Below the pieces are notes generated by a model. That model was not told where the DNA came from. It saw only the letters and a program-made list of their open reading frames with translations, and searched no databases. Positions 14,283 through 27,300 of a stretch of DNA of 64,000 nt are shown piece by piece. Source of the DNA: Trichoplusia ni (taxonomy: Eukaryota > Arthropoda > Insecta > Lepidoptera > Noctuidae). Location: NCBI RefSeq assembly GCF_003590095.1, contig NC_039488.1, forward strand, positions 1,178,001 through 1,242,000, written 5' to 3'. Position 1 is the first letter of the stretch. The number at the start of each line of letters is the position of its first letter. Both the position numbers and the translations under genes were made by a program.

Positions 14283-14415
14283 CACTCTCGTGTCACGGTT
14301 TTTGTAATTATAATCCTCCGAAATGGCTCCATCGATTCTCATGAAATCTCGTGTGCATATTAGGTAGGTCTGAGAATCGCACATCTTTTTTCGTACCTCA
14401 TTTTTTTATTCCCTA
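14283..14415 (+). mobile_element. Helitron-like element, second family, fragment
   Basis: Contains ctctcgtgtcacggtttttg, ctccgaaatggctcc and attaggtaggtctgagaatc, as in the 29805 copy. Both termini are lost. Confidence 0.5.
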
Positions 14416-14913
14416 GAATTCATTTGGACGTTCGCTGTGAACGAAAAAGCTGTGAAAAAAATAGGTTCTGAAGTCAAGTTTCCTTATTTTTCTTGGACAA
14501 TTGGCCTTCTCTAACTACGTTATAAAATTCATATTTTCATTGCTGAAAACGTAAATAAGTACTAGCGGCGACTATAATATCGGTATAAAGCTTATTAATT
14601 GCACAATAAATAGGCAACTTTGTTTCATGTCAATAAATTTATTAAGGCAGTCATTAGCGGGACTTTGTGATTCATAGTTAATGAGCTTTGGCGGTTATGA
14701 ATAGGTTTATATATAGTTATATTTATGAACGTATGTATATACATGTCGCTGTCAACTAGCTAAATCAGACGTTTAATAAATGGTCTATCTTTTTTACTCA
14801 ACAGTGCTTTTCAACTAGAGTACTTTAAACAGTTAGAATGTGAAATATAGTTTGAGCTTTGAAGCAGTTTTGATGCTTACGATTATTGAAATGTTAAATA
14901 CATCAGAAGGCAT

Positions 14914-15147
14914 ATGTATACTAATATATAAAGCTGAAGAGTTTGTTTGTTTGTTTGAACGCGCTAATCTCAGGAACTACTGGTTCGATTTGAAAAAAAA
15001 AATTTGTGTTGAATAGACCATTTATCGAGGAAGGCTATAGGCTATATAAGATCACGCTGCGACTAATAGGAGCGAAGATATAATGTAAAATGTGGAAAAG
15101 ACGGGAAAAAATCTAACCACGTGGACGAAGTCGCGGGCAACAGCTAG
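14914..15147 (+). mobile_element. Helitron-like element, same family as 45199
   Basis: Shares actaatatataaagctgaag, ttgaatagaccatttatcga, gcgactaataggagcgaaga and the end gtcgcgggcaacagCTAG followed by T. Opposite orientation to the 45199 copy. Slightly altered 5' end. Confidence 0.65.
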
Positions 15148-15179
15148 TTGATAATAAGCACACTGCCATATTTTCAGTG

Positions 15180-15490
15180 AGCGATAGACTGTGAAAGTGT
15201 TCCCGTTTGAGACACCGGTTTCAGCCGGTAAGAGTCCGGCACACCTCTTCGTCTTCCCCAGGGCGACGAAATCCATGAGGATTTCTACCGGGGCCAAAAT
15301 AAGGATAGGTAGAGAATGCGAGCAAGCGAGGCGCCAAATTCCGTCTATTTTGTCAACACCGCTCTCTATTTGACTAAGTATATGAGTGTTTCTTTTTCTT
15401 AGGTTTACGCGAATGTTAGACATTGAAATGAAACTACTTTTACGGATTTTATCGCGGTTTAATTTTAGGTTTTAGTTCCCGACGTTTCCC
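15180..15490 (+). repeat. Unclassified repeat-like block, probably LINE-derived
   Basis: GC-richer than its surroundings, with tttcagccggtaagagtccg, gggcgacgaaatccatgagg, ggggccaaaataa, then ttacggattttatcgcggtt and gttcccgacgtttcccgacg. I recall similar blocks as lepidopteran repeats but cannot name the element. Both strands are open for 60 or more codons. It directly follows the Helitron-like element at 14914. Confidence 0.45.
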
Positions 15491-17307
15491 GACGTATATG
15501 TGTGTGTTTCAATAGCTGAAGACAGTTCAGTAAGATAGCTGAACGGAGTTGTATAGCAGAGGTTAGGCTAGTGATTGAAAGGCGAATTAATCTAATTGAC
15601 TGCGACATACATATGGTCGGTTATAAACTTATATCCTACGTCGCTAGTATTAAAATTTGAAAATGATAGGTACATTCGTCTCTTTGTGACTCGCCTTTGA
15701 CTTGACTTTATTATGTAATATTTTGTGTGTTCATAATAACATTCGTGTTATTACTATGTAAGGTTTTAGTCAGAACTAGGGTTTCCATATATGATATTTA
15801 ATTGATTATTTGACAAAAACGTATAGTTCTTATTTGATGGCTTTATTATTCTCACGGAAGTATGATTTTCCTTTACTTTGTTATTTAGGAAGTAGTCTTG
15901 GCTATGGGACATAAGGGGGCGGAAGAGCTGTGCCGCCGAGCTACTGGCAAGGAAGACTACAATCAGCTGATCGCTAACCGTCACTAGTAGAGGAAAAGAG
16001 ACTACAAGGAGAAGAATATCAAAAAGAACGACTCGAACACTACGGGTCACAGGGTCATTCACGTCACGTCTTTATATGTCAAATAATTTTGAAACTTATC
16101 CACGTGACAAAAGAGTTAACAGCCATTTGAAGGTAAAAAGATGCGCCGCGAAGAGCCTCGGGGTTGACCGAAAAACCTTTCATCGCGCCGCTTCTCTCTC
16201 AGTGGAAATTGACCTTCGGAAAAGACGTTGACAAACATTCAAAGTTTATTACAAAAACGACAAGAATTTATATCAAGCAGACTTTACTCAAGAAGAGTAA
16301 AAGTAAAAAGCCTGAAACTTAACTATCGCGTATTTACACAGCAGTATCTTTCGAGTAAAAAAAACAATAACACAAACATCAAAAACAACACACAAATCGC
16401 TTAAAAACAGTCCGTTTATTTGCAAGCGCTATTCATAACCTATATTATACAACCCACAATGTTATTATATAAAAAGGAATTAATTTTACCATTTAATTAT
16501 CACTTTGTAGCAAACGTTTAAATTATCCCAATTCGTGACAGCTTTAATAACGTTATCGTATCAGGCTTTTAAACTCATTGTTAATTTTTAAACAGATAAT
16601 TTATTTATTTATAATATACGTTATTGCTGTTGTATTAAATGAGACGTATTGTTATTTGGTATTATTATTATATTAAATGACTCCCGGACACGGTTTTAAA
16701 TACTGCTTTGCGGTAACACAATCATTTATTTGTGACAGATGATTGATGTAGTTAGCCTAAATGTAGATTAAGGCATATGCAAATTCTTGTTTTTGGATAT
16801 TTTATTGTTTATTTATTGTAGTTTAGGTTTCTTTTAATAACTATATTATGTTATACAAAGACTGTTTTTTTATAATTTTGATTTCTGTATTTAATAAATG
16901 CTTGTCCGATTGCCAAGATAAAATCTGTAGTACCTCGCGCATGCTGATAATCTATAAAATTCGCGACTTGACTTGTCGTAGTTTTTTTTTGTTTATTCTA
17001 TACCTATTAGTAATATATATTCTACAGATTTCTGAATTAAATGTATTCTAACTTATTTCTTCCACATAGCCATCGTGTTACTAAAACTAGCATAGTGAAT
17101 AATTTAATCTGTATTAAATTCGATAAGATGTTCTTTTCACCTGTACCACGGACAATTTATTTTATGTCAAAACCTTTTTATATAGTCATAAAAAAGTTAA
17201 GTTCCACAAACAACAAAACGGGTCGTTATTATGTTAATTTAATTCTCAAACGATTTGTTAGTAACATTTGGAGACCTACTGCCACTTTTTGAAGAAATAC
17301 TATTGCA

Positions 17308-17372
17308 TTGTGGGAAAGAGACGATGCTCTACGCTGTGTAATGCGCTGTCCCGCTTCCACGCTGTGATGGGC
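17308..17372. mobile_element. Foldback element, family K, core only
   Basis: Core aaagagacgatgctctacgc and tgcgctgtcccgcttccacg. The right outer arm is reduced to tgatgggcc. Confidence 0.65.
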
Positions 17373-17609
17373 CTTAGTATACTTTAGAAATTGTAAAGAA
17401 AATAAAGTTTTTATTTATTTATTCATATTAATATCAACTGAAACCGTAAATTCGTACAAGTATATGCGTAGGCGATACTGCTCGCGAGAGTAACAGATTT
17501 CGTCTTTATTAACGCCAAGAGACGTTGGCGAGAAACGAATGTGAAACTGATGGAATCGCTTTATTGTATTAAACTGGTAAGTTAAACAATAGTTTTAAAA
17601 TAAATGCAA

Positions 17610-17770
17610 TCAGTAACTTTCCCACAACACCATCTAGCTTCAATCTAAGCAAAGCTTGTACTATGGGTACTAGGCAGACAAACATTTGTACTTGACTGGG
17701 TGAGAATCAAACCCAAGACCGCATGTCCACATTATATACTCCCTCAGTGCATCTCAACAGCAAGCACCCT
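17610..17770 (-). mobile_element. tRNA-derived SINE (family C), decayed
   Basis: cccacaacaccatctagctt, aagcttgtactatgggtact, tgggtgagaatcaaacccaa. Same block order as the other family C copies. Confidence 0.6.
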
Positions 17771-18345
17771 TCATGCGGCCTATGGCATTTCTTAAAGGTC
17801 ACGTCCCAAAAGCGAGGAAGGAAATACTAATCAACATAGCTTTAATTCCAAGAGAGATCTTAAATCGTGTTTTTTGTTTTAAAGAGCTCATTGATTTTCA
17901 TGAGGACGAATTAAGTAGATGTCAAAGGGTTTATTTCTTGTCTACAAGGGCATCTTCAATGGGATTGAAAGGTTTGATGGGAAATGGTTCTGTGATTTTT
18001 CGTCTTAATTAAGCCAGGATTTTCTGCCATCTTTGATTGGTCACCGTATAAACGAGGTTGATAACTCAGTTGAATTAGAACTACTTCAATCGGATAATAA
18101 TTTAATTGTACAGGCTTATACAATGTTCGATGACGATATTATACAATGGTCGCTTTGAGCTGGTCTGATCATGAAGAACGAAACGACTATATGGAGGTTT
18201 TCTCTCGACTTTTCCCTTTACCGTTTTACCAATGTGTGTTTGAGTAAAGTTATGAAAAAAACGACACATAAGAGCTAATAAAAACTATTTCCAGAACACG
18301 GTTGGCATGAAAGAAAGCATTAATTGTAAATATATGCGTTTATTT

Positions 18346-18590
18346 TAGTCGAGTGGCGTACGCGCCGGTTTCAAGGCGTCGCTATCTCTGAGGTCCCGGG
18401 TTCGATCCCTGGTCGGGTCAATGTAAAAATTCACATTTCTACATTGTCTCGGGTCTGGGTGGTTGTGGTACCTTCGTTGTATCTGAATTCCATAGCACAA
18501 GTGCTTTAGCAACTTACTTTGGGTTTAGAACAATGTATGTGATGTTGTCCGCATTTATTTTACAGATTTATAATTATATCGTATCGAATG
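18346..18590 (+). mobile_element. tRNA-derived SINE (family A)
   Basis: Has a box A-like tagtcgagtgg at 18346-18356 and a perfect box B ggttcgatccc at 18399-18409, spacing suited to a pol III internal promoter. A body follows with ggtcgggtcaatgtaaaaat and ctcgggtctgggtggttgtg. The head does not fold as a full tRNA by eye, so it is a SINE and not a tRNA gene. Only copy of this family seen here. Confidence 0.7.
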
Positions 18591-20209
18591 CGGAACTCCT
18601 GTTTGGCTACCTGTATCATTATAAAACTTGCTTTTCCAATATAACATATATTGATCTCTGCCTAATAAAGCAAAGATACTTTCTTTTAAAGTCGATGTAA
18701 GTCACGGCCGCGCCTGTCGGTGATATACGATTGTATGTAAATTTTAATTTCTATAATATGTCATTCGTTATGTATTGCCGGCGAATACGTTTAACATTTA
18801 ATTTTGATTAATATCTTTTATTGAGAATATATGTTTAGATACGTAATAGGTGAATATTTGTTAATGTTTCCACTGTATAAAAGATGGAGATATCTGTTTG
18901 TCTAGCTCTAATTCTTATGTCACGGTTTGCTAATCAGGTATCTCCTTGTCTTTGGTAAATAATTGTTAAAGTTCAAGTGAATGAAGTACTTTTATTGAAC
19001 TGCGTTTCTCAAAGTGCGAGTATGATCAGCTGTTAGTCTTTTTTAAATATAAAATTTTCCAGTTATTCAGAGTGCGGCAGAATGAAGCTACTGTCGTCAC
19101 AGCGTCCAGAATGGAGGGTCACCATGCTGTCATGAGCAAACAACTAGAGGACAAGATTATCTTAGAGAATGTTTTACTAAATTTTTCGTCTATTTATACA
19201 ATGACAAAATAATCTACATGTTACCTGAATATCGAACCTCGTAATTAACCAATTAAAATCGAATCCGTAACAAATTACAAGTTTAGAGTTAAAAAATGGA
19301 ACAATATCGACTTAATATCGAAAACGTGAAACCAATAATTTCCATAATATCTCTATAGCACCAATTCCAATTATAATTAGAAATAAATTACTAAATTGTA
19401 CCTCCTGGTACACTCACGAGCAAAGCATAAATAGGCGGTGAGTTTCGTTAATTGTCAGTGGTCATAACATTTAAAACACAGAATTTCATTCTGTATAGGC
19501 ATGGGAGTCAGTGATTCTAAAAGTTTGGGCTTGGAAATTTTCATTGGTTTTTTGAGAGTTTTGACGTTTCAGATCAAGTCAAGTATGTCAAGTATTATCG
19601 AGAAAGATTTTTGAGCATTTTTATATAACAAAGGAGTTATTGTAAAGAAGGATTTATTATACATTTCTTTATTACATGTACCTATTTAACAAGAAAAGTG
19701 AACATCAGTACTTCTTCTTTATAACCTTAACAATTATTAAGTTTAGTTTATTAAGTACAACACTGGATGATCTCAGTCAAGTCAACTTACTTATAGATAG
19801 GATTTTCAAATAGAAATATTTTTTTGAACATTTATTTTTAAGTATGAAGTAGTATTTTGAAACTCTGTTGAACAGTACAATCAGGAGCTGTTGAAAAAAA
19901 ACACAAATTACGATTGTACGAATTTCATTATTCTAAATGAGAGTAGAAGCCGGCCATATTTCCGCCGGCATTATTCGTCGAAACTTTACTCTTAGCCGAC
20001 TCAGCCCATAATTAAACAAAACTTTGAGAAACACTGGCCTAACAAATAATAATATTAATGAATGTATAACGAGCTTTCATTTGAGGATTACATCAGTATA
20101 ATTACGAGTTATTTATTGTTAAACAAATATTTTGTCGGTAATATTTTGATTCGTAACGTTGGCATACGAATTTATTCTTTTTGTTCAATCGTATGGGATA
20201 TGGAAATAT

Positions 20210-20230
20210 GGGTGGGATGGGTGGGATGGG
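20210..20230 (+). other. Putative G-quadruplex motif
   Basis: Five GGG runs at 20210-20212, 20214-20216, 20219-20221, 20223-20225 and 20228-20230, separated by loops of 1, 2, 1 and 2 nt. Four runs suffice for an intramolecular quadruplex and loops this short favour stability. It stands alone in AT-rich sequence and may simply be a short gggtgggat tandem repeat. Confidence 0.7.
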
Positions 20231-20559
20231 TGTGGTTTGATAAATAGAGATGTTACTTTCACTTGCATATACATATTTATGGTACGATTGTAGGTAAAGA
20301 CATTGGAAATAAAAGAAAACAGATAATGGTACATAGTTGTGTTGGTTAAAATAAATCTTGAATAACCCACATCAGGGGATCAATTTTACAATTGTTTTTT
20401 TGTGAATGCTGATTAATTAAAATGTGTTAAAATGTTAGAACAAATCAGAGGTGCCCATCACTTTTTGAGCCTTAATAATTATTAAGTGAATTTTAAATTA
20501 GTGAAACTTACTTTTTTTTAAACAATTCCCACATTAAGAATTCAATGGTTGTGTCACGA

Positions 20560-20730
20560 AGGTTTCACAAAAATTCAAGTCACATAGTCAAAGGCAGTCT
20601 TTGAACAAGTATCTATTCATGTTTCACACAGATGCTTGGGCTACGCGGCGATCGAACTCGGGACATTTCGCTCACAGTGTGTTTAGCGTGGCTACCTCAA
20701 CCACTTATCTAGCCTTGCGGTCATATATCA
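20560..20730 (-). mobile_element. tRNA-derived SINE (family B), decayed
   Basis: ttcacacagatgcttgggct, acgcggcgatcgaactcggg, then ctacctcaaccacttatcta. Edges approximate. Confidence 0.55.
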
Positions 20731-21179
20731 TATAGACATAATTCTCAGCAATTGATGTTTATGGAGTATCCATCAGTATCAGTTTCTAGATATCGGTTTC
20801 CTCATTTTCCAGACTAAGTGCCTATATTTAGACGCCATAATTAACGCATTGCCAACTAATTAGGTATCAACGTATCAATCAATTGATTAGGAGGTAATGA
20901 AACTTGATATAATCATATCTGTTTCGATGCGTGTTGCTTACAGATTGGATTTGTATGTGCAGGGTAGTGGGTGCGGTCCATGCTTGCAAACACATGCCTT
21001 TTAAAGAGTTCCATTTTCTTTACTTCTAAAACATAATAATTGTCATAGTGAACAATATGTTCATAGGACTCTGGTGAACTACAAACTGACTAACAGTAAC
21101 TGGTAAATTAAAAATCTTTTACCAAAAAACTGACATCTTAATTAGAATGCGAACAAAACAAGATAAAATTAAAAGTAAA

Positions 21180-21345
21180 TCCAGTCACCAACGATCCCTT
21201 TTTATCATACATATCAACATAACACTCGGGCATAATTCACCTATGATACAAAACAAATTAAATTGAAATCGGTTTATCCTTTCGGGAGCTAAGATTCCAC
21301 AAACTTATAACACTTCTCTTTTTGCTGGGGTTAAAAATAGAATAT
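21180..21345 (+). repeat. LINE-tail-like repeat (family L)
   Basis: atcggtttatcctttcggga, gctaagattccacaaactta, taacacttctctttttgctg, gggttaaaaata. The same blocks recur at 21820-21990. Confidence 0.55.
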
Positions 21346-21819
21346 GTACTCACCTACTCATAATTGTTGTTCTAAACCTCATTAACACTACATATGAATA
21401 GAATATTAAACCAACATAGTTCAAAGACAAAAGCACCTAATTCCTAACATTTTCCCACAATCGTTCCAAATCTCTTTCGTACGTAAGTTTTCAATTTAAT
21501 TGAATTATATCAACATTCTAATGCAGACGTAAAGGTACCTTCGTATTAAAGACCCCACTAATTCAATTAACACACACTTCGATACTATAAGGGTGTGTAC
21601 AGACTTAGGTGAATAAAAATAATTAATTAATTTCTGTGTTTTCTTAAACTAAAGTGTCTTTTAACAACATAAACATTTTTAGAAAACATTAACATTTGGT
21701 TACAATCAAAGTTTCCTAAGCTAAATTAACGCTTGTATTTTGAGGCCCTTTGGTCGATATTTTAACACAAGATTAAATTAAAAGTATACAAAAAGATCCC
21801 AAAACTTTTCATTGACCCA

Positions 21820-21990
21820 GACTTTTTTTTCAATCAGGTCTAAGAACGCACACAAGTAAATCGCCTCTAATATAAAACAAACTAAATAAAAATTGCTCAA
21901 TCCATTTGGGAGCTATGAAGCCACAGACAGGCGGAAATACACGTCAAACTTATGACATCCCCCTTCTTGCGTTGGGGGTTAAAAAATACT
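21820..21990 (+). repeat. LINE-tail-like repeat (family L)
   Basis: ctcaatccatttgggagcta, tgaagccacagacaggcgga, aaacttatgacatccccctt, gggggttaaaaaata. Direct orientation to the copy 640 bp before it. Confidence 0.55.
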
Positions 21991-22694
21991 GAACTATTTC
22001 TGATAAACGCACACTCACGCTGATCATTCGCACACCACGTACGATGCATTACATGGAAATGCCCCAGTGTATACCCACCTTTAGTAAGCTTAAGTATTTT
22101 ATTTCTTGTTCTATTAATAATGTTCTTCTAATTAACATATGATGTGATTTAGCATCTTGTACGTATTTATTTAGTGATTTAATTAATAGCTTCTGTTTTA
22201 ATTCGTGCTAATATTTGTATGCGAAAGAAAGTTTGTCTAAATACTGGTCTGGGGGAATATTACGATCTTGTAGACTAGCTACGGTTGTTCAAGCAAGATT
22301 TTTTAATTCACCGACTCAAACATGGATAAGGGCAGTAAGCTTGAAGACTAGAAGAGGATATGGGTGGCTTTTTGTTGTGATTACAATTCACAGGGCGATT
22401 TTCCAAAATAAAATAGCACAAGGCTATTTGAAATCCTGCAGATTGTTTTATTTAATGTTGTTTTTTAGTACAAGCTCATCCATTATCGTAATCAGAAAAC
22501 TAACTTTAGAAATTTGGTGAAGATAGTGTTCTTTTTTTTTACAAAACCACCATTTTCATCTAACGCGGATCTTTCTTAAACTGACATCTATCGTTTATTT
22601 ATTTATGGGTTTCCAAAAATGGTTGTTTGTGTCATAAACTTTGCGCTTGAATTGCTTTGTCCTAGATTCTAGAACTAAAATTTATCTATTTGAT

Positions 22695-22965
22695 AAAATA
22701 AAAAGTAGTCAAGTGCGCATCGGACTCGCGACACTGAGGGTCTCGTACAATTAGGCCAAAAACTAACATAATACTTATCAAATTTTTACCGTTTTAATAA
22801 TTAGCTTAACTCAAATTTTATTTTGATTATGTTTTGTTGTTATTTAAATTTCAACTGTCCAGTAATCACAGACATACTAAAAGACAGTGGAGGCTTAATA
22901 ATACTTCGTAATTCGTTCTTTCTCTTTGTACGAGTATAAGGATCCCTAAAAACTGACAAATGTTC
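22695..22965 (+). repeat. Interspersed repeat (family R)
   Basis: gtcaagtgcgcatcggactc, gacactgagggtctcgtaca, ttcaactgtccagtaatcac, then ggatccctaaa. Family R ends in a ggaaccctaaa-like motif and contains gagatacagcctggtgacag in better copies. Confidence 0.65.
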
Positions 22966-23817
22966 ATTTTATTTTGTCCAAAACACAAAGAAGGTTACGT
23001 AACCATACCATACGAGAGAAATTTCTAAAATTCGAGAAAAAACTAGTTCTTTAAAAAGAATTTCTATTGCATCACTTTCTGAATACACAAACCGTTATCA
23101 GTTTCCTTATGGGACGAGAAATGCTTTTGAAAAGTCTTTCGTGTTTAAAAGTAGTCTAAAAAGAAGTCAAAGCTTTATTGCGCAAGGTCAAAAGATTGTG
23201 ACTTCCTGACTCCGAAGTCGAGACATTCGGAAGAGGGTGAGATATCTTTCAACTTTTGTTTATCTTATCTTTTCGTTGTTTTGCGTGCGTAGGTCGAAAA
23301 TAGATCTCGTTTAAGGTAAAATGTCTGGTTTCTTCAATTGAAATTTTTAACTCGAAAAAAAGGTTTTTTTTTAAAGTGTTGTTTAAATATTGCTGTTCGT
23401 TAAGCAGTTTGTTAACTGAACACTCGAAATTTCTTGTATGTTAAATATTGCTTAGTTAATAAAGTATTTTAGTTTTCTCTTACTGATTGTAGAGTGTACT
23501 ACTCACTCGTGGATAACTATACCAGGAACAATTGTCTTCAATTGAGATATCCAGATGCCCTGAATCCCGTTGATTCCTTAGGATGATCAGATAAAATAGC
23601 TATTAGTACAAATTGACTGATGGCATCATAATTTTTCCGCTCTATAAAGTGCGTTGAGAAATGTTGAGAAACGAGTTTGATTGTGCAACAGTAAAATTGT
23701 TCTGCAGATCAATTTGTGCGTTCGTTAAAGTAATATTCTAAATACATAGGAGATAATAAAAAGTATTTAAGTTACTTCTTTAACATACAGAATATTGTAA
23801 TTAAGAAGGGAAGCCTT

Positions 23818-23932
23818 AATTAAGTCCTTGCATCGGGCTGGATTTCATAAACATGTAAGTCACATCCACAAGGACGCACAAATGCGTGTCCTACGCGGGG
23901 ATCGAACCCGCTGCCAGACCACTCAGTTAAAA
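23818..23932 (-). mobile_element. tRNA-derived SINE (family B)
   Basis: cacaaatgcgtgtcctacgc then ggggatcgaacccgc, an intact box B complement, then agaccactcagtt. Confidence 0.65.
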
Positions 23933-24879
23933 TATAAACAATAATATAAATATGAACTATACTATACTGATTTAAAACGAAAACGACAAACAGCAACGAT
24001 TCATTAGGGGCCTTAAAGAAGATCGGTTAACACATTAGAAAGTTGACGTAGATAATATATCAGATAGGCGATTAATTAAGTCTGTAATAAATTGTTCTGA
24101 TAACGTCATCGTATAAGTCTGACTGTTGACCTGTGACGAATAAAACTAATACGTAACAATTAATTTTGTTAATAAATGGCTGTAAAACCTATGTATATCT
24201 TTGTTAGACATTCGTCAGCTTAAAGTACGTTGTGATTCGTTTAAGGATTTAACTAACCTAACCTTAAGTAGTGAAAACCTGCATTGTCAAATTCGGTAGG
24301 ACGTTGAATCCTAGATCATTTCATAGTGTATGTCCAGAGTCCCTCGGTCGGTGGGTGATGAATTGCAATGCATTGACACGTACCGACTTATCCCAGGAGA
24401 CGATGCAGGTCTAAGAGTCTGCCGCCACCTAGTTCTTCTCCAACTGAGATTGGTATCCATGATGTTTGGTAACTTGGATAATGTTAGTGTTTATGTCGTA
24501 AAAAATGAGTATCATTTTAAACTTATAAGCATTGTAAATATTATTCATAAGATAGCCAATCAGAAGAAAACCATACTTTTTTCTCGAAAAACGTGCCAGA
24601 AATCATTATATTATTGCCTTTTTGTATCAAATTGTAGGGAGGGCTGTATTCCGCAATACACTCTATCGGAAAGATACCTCGACAGCAAATCATAAATTCA
24701 GTTCTCTGTGGCTCGCTTGGGGATAGGAAACTGGGCTCTGACCTTTGAGAATACTTTTTTAAATCATTGTCTACGTATATAATACAATGACCATGCCAAG
24801 AGGGAATGGTGTGTAATGATTTAGAAAAATAGCTAATACATTTATAGGTACAAGGGGTTAATATTTGATCTAGTAAACA

Positions 24880-25020
24880 TGAGCACTATGATCTGCGGTT
24901 CGATCCCCGCGTAGGACAAGCAAATGCTTATGTCATCCAAGAATACTTGTCTTGAATCCTGAATGTCTTTATGCGTGTGACTTGAATGTTTGTGAAACCT
25001 GCTGCGACTGCGACACAAGT
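24880..25020 (+). mobile_element. tRNA-derived SINE (family B)
   Basis: Box B cggttcgatccccgcgtagg, then acaagcaaatgcttatgtca, tgtcttgaatcctgaatgtc, and cctgctgcgactgcgacaca. The tRNA-like head before box B is truncated. Confidence 0.65.
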
Positions 25021-25984
25021 ATTCAATTTCTTAGTATGGGAGTCGTTTTTAAAACTCCTCCTTCATTAGCTGATAATTTAATTGAAGAAATAAAAAATCA
25101 TTTTGATTTCAATCAAATTGACATATTATGTTATTGTAAAACTGGTTTTGGGAGCTAGGCTAAGTTAATAGTCCCCGAGTTGTGTAAGTTAGATCTAACT
25201 GGACCATTAACTGTTATAGGCTAATTGTTCATCATTAATTACCTATTCGCAAATGGTTATTTTATCCACAAGATAAATTTTGACACATAAGTTATGTAAA
25301 ATCAAATTTCTAGTTGGGAAAACCATTTATGGAAAAGTTGTTCTGAGTGGGCGTAGTTTTGACAAATGACTTTAAATGCGTATTTGAATTTGAGGTTTAT
25401 TTCAAACTTTTATTAAATATAATGCTATTGTGTCTTTTGGAATTCATGTGTGTATAGCAAAGTGATTTTCACTTGTTAAAAACGTAAAAAGAAAACCTTC
25501 TTACAGTACCTTAAAAGTTTAATTTAACCATCGATTAGAATATAAATATTGACATTAAAAAATGTCCCTAATTTAACACTTACAAAACCTGCTTAAAAAT
25601 TATTGTGTGAAAGTATTTATACATCATCAAGCACCCTTGTCACTTTGCTACCCAATGGTTCAAGTTGCAATACATTACTGACCCTCGCAATTATAATCAC
25701 AAAAGTGGTATATCAGAGCCAGCAATGTATTACGACCTGAATGATAATTTTCGTATCTAAATGATTTATAATGACACTCATAAGCTCCTATATAGAACAC
25801 TTGACAGAGCAGTGGCTGCATACCTGCGCAAGCGCAACAATAACACACAGATTTATCTTACACTTTAAGTGAAAGTTATACTACGGCATGTGTGATCGAA
25901 CCGAAGGGCCTTGTATGATATGTACAGATAGGAAATGAAGATAAAATAAAGGTAGTAGAGGACGAAAAGAGTAATTTATTTCCT

Positions 25985-26060
25985 ATATGGAACCCTACCA
26001 AGGCTGTCTGTCCACTGTCCGTCTGTTCGGCCGTCTGTCACCAGACTTTATATCATAATC
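25985..26060 (-). repeat. Interspersed repeat (family R), 3' part
   Basis: atggaaccctaccaaggctg, gtccgtctgttcggccgtct, gtcaccagactttatatcat; the inverse of the family R end. Confidence 0.6.
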
Positions 26061-26914
26061 CGCTTTACCTAGAAAATTTTATTGTATATATACATGATGC
26101 ACTTTTGTTGCCGCTGCAATAAGAAATCAATTTCAAAATATAAGTTTAGTAACGATTGGTACAGCAATTCAACCAAATTGTGTTTGTACACCAAAAAATA
26201 GAATCTGAGTCCTGGCGCTATACGGCTCGACTGGGAGACCCGACGAAAACATATTTGGGAAAAGGAATTGTTGGGAAACAGAGAAATGATTCTATAAAAT
26301 ATAGAATGATGATGCATATATAAAAATAGGAAATAAAGTTAGTAAAAACAAAAAAATCATTGAAAATTCAATAAAACTCAATATTAAAAATAACAAGTTA
26401 ACTTTTCAACGACCAATTGTAGTAAATTTATCTACGAAAATATTTTGACATCAATCATTTTTTGCCGTCTCTACATTTATGTTACTTCCATATTTATTGA
26501 TGGCTTTATTAATAGTAAAATTGTTGTATTACCGTCGTTATAGCTAGCGGTGTGCCTGTGATAAATATATTCTACATTGTTGTTGATTACACAGCAATTA
26601 GTGAGAAGATGTTAATTACAGTTCAAACTACAGTTTAAAAATGTATTTTCTTTTACATAAAGGCAGCTGTTAGCTGTGGTGCACGTAACTTTTTAATGCT
26701 GGCATGGTATTTAGGTGAAATGTAAATAGGTGATTTACAAAAATATGTCGAAGTTATAGGGTGTTTTTTTTTTGTTGTGGTTAATAATCGGGGCTTTTTG
26801 TCTTAGTTTCTATGATGTAAAACTGAAAATGATATTCTATAAGATGACTGTTTTTTTGGGTGAAAATGCAAAACTAATACTAATCTGTCTTTCAATTGCT
26901 TTATGTATTTTTTT

Positions 26915-26960
26915 ATTAAATGATGCAACGGTTTACTCACGCGTATTTATCGGGATTGCC
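26915..26960. mobile_element. Family P palindromic MITE, half copy
   Basis: attaaatgatgcaacggttt followed by actcacgcgtatttatcggga matches one arm and part of the core of the 31201 copy in the opposite orientation. The other half is missing. Confidence 0.65.
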
Positions 26961-27229
26961 TGTTGTGAATCCTACTCGTAAAAAGAACCATTTTCATAAA
27001 TTATTTAAAATGTGAATCGACTATCACTTCTAAAATTTATATTTACATCACTTTGAGCTTAATAAAAAAATACAAACAACTATATTGAAATAGCTACTTA
27101 CATTTAAAACAACTAAACAAGACCCAATCATTAACTCAGATTTACTTTCAAGATAAAACTTTATAACATAATAGCGTTATTTTTCACAACTAATAGCCTA
27201 CCACCACATCTTAAAGTAACAGCAACGCA

Positions 27230-27300
27230 TTGCGTAAAAGAGACGCCGCTATACCGTGGAATACTCTGTCCCGCTTCCACGACTGCAATAATAATCTTTT
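27230..27300. mobile_element. Foldback element, family K, core only
   Basis: Core aagagacgccgctataccgt and tctgtcccgcttccacgact, followed by a decayed tail. Confidence 0.65.

Larger units (their letters stand above)
7007..17607. other. Gene-free AT-rich stretch with scattered repeats
   Basis: Holds the listed Helitron-like, SINE and foldback copies and otherwise low-complexity AT-rich DNA. Two short GC-richer islands, 13803-13860 and 16140-16215, show no recognisable motif; they could be repeat remnants or untranslated sequence. Confidence 0.55.

Noticed and set aside
15052..15423. A 123-codon minus-strand frame
   Set aside because: It lies over a Helitron-like end and an unclassified repeat block, the opposite strand is also open, and no domain is recognisable.
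18346..18420. A tRNA gene
   Set aside because: Box A and box B are present, but I could not form acceptor and anticodon stems by eye, and a SINE body follows. The same applies to the other box B sites.
24330..24695. A 121-codon plus-strand frame
   Set aside because: The first half is GC-moderate, but the second half is AT-rich with biased, non-conserved residues; no domain and no splice-consistent neighbour.
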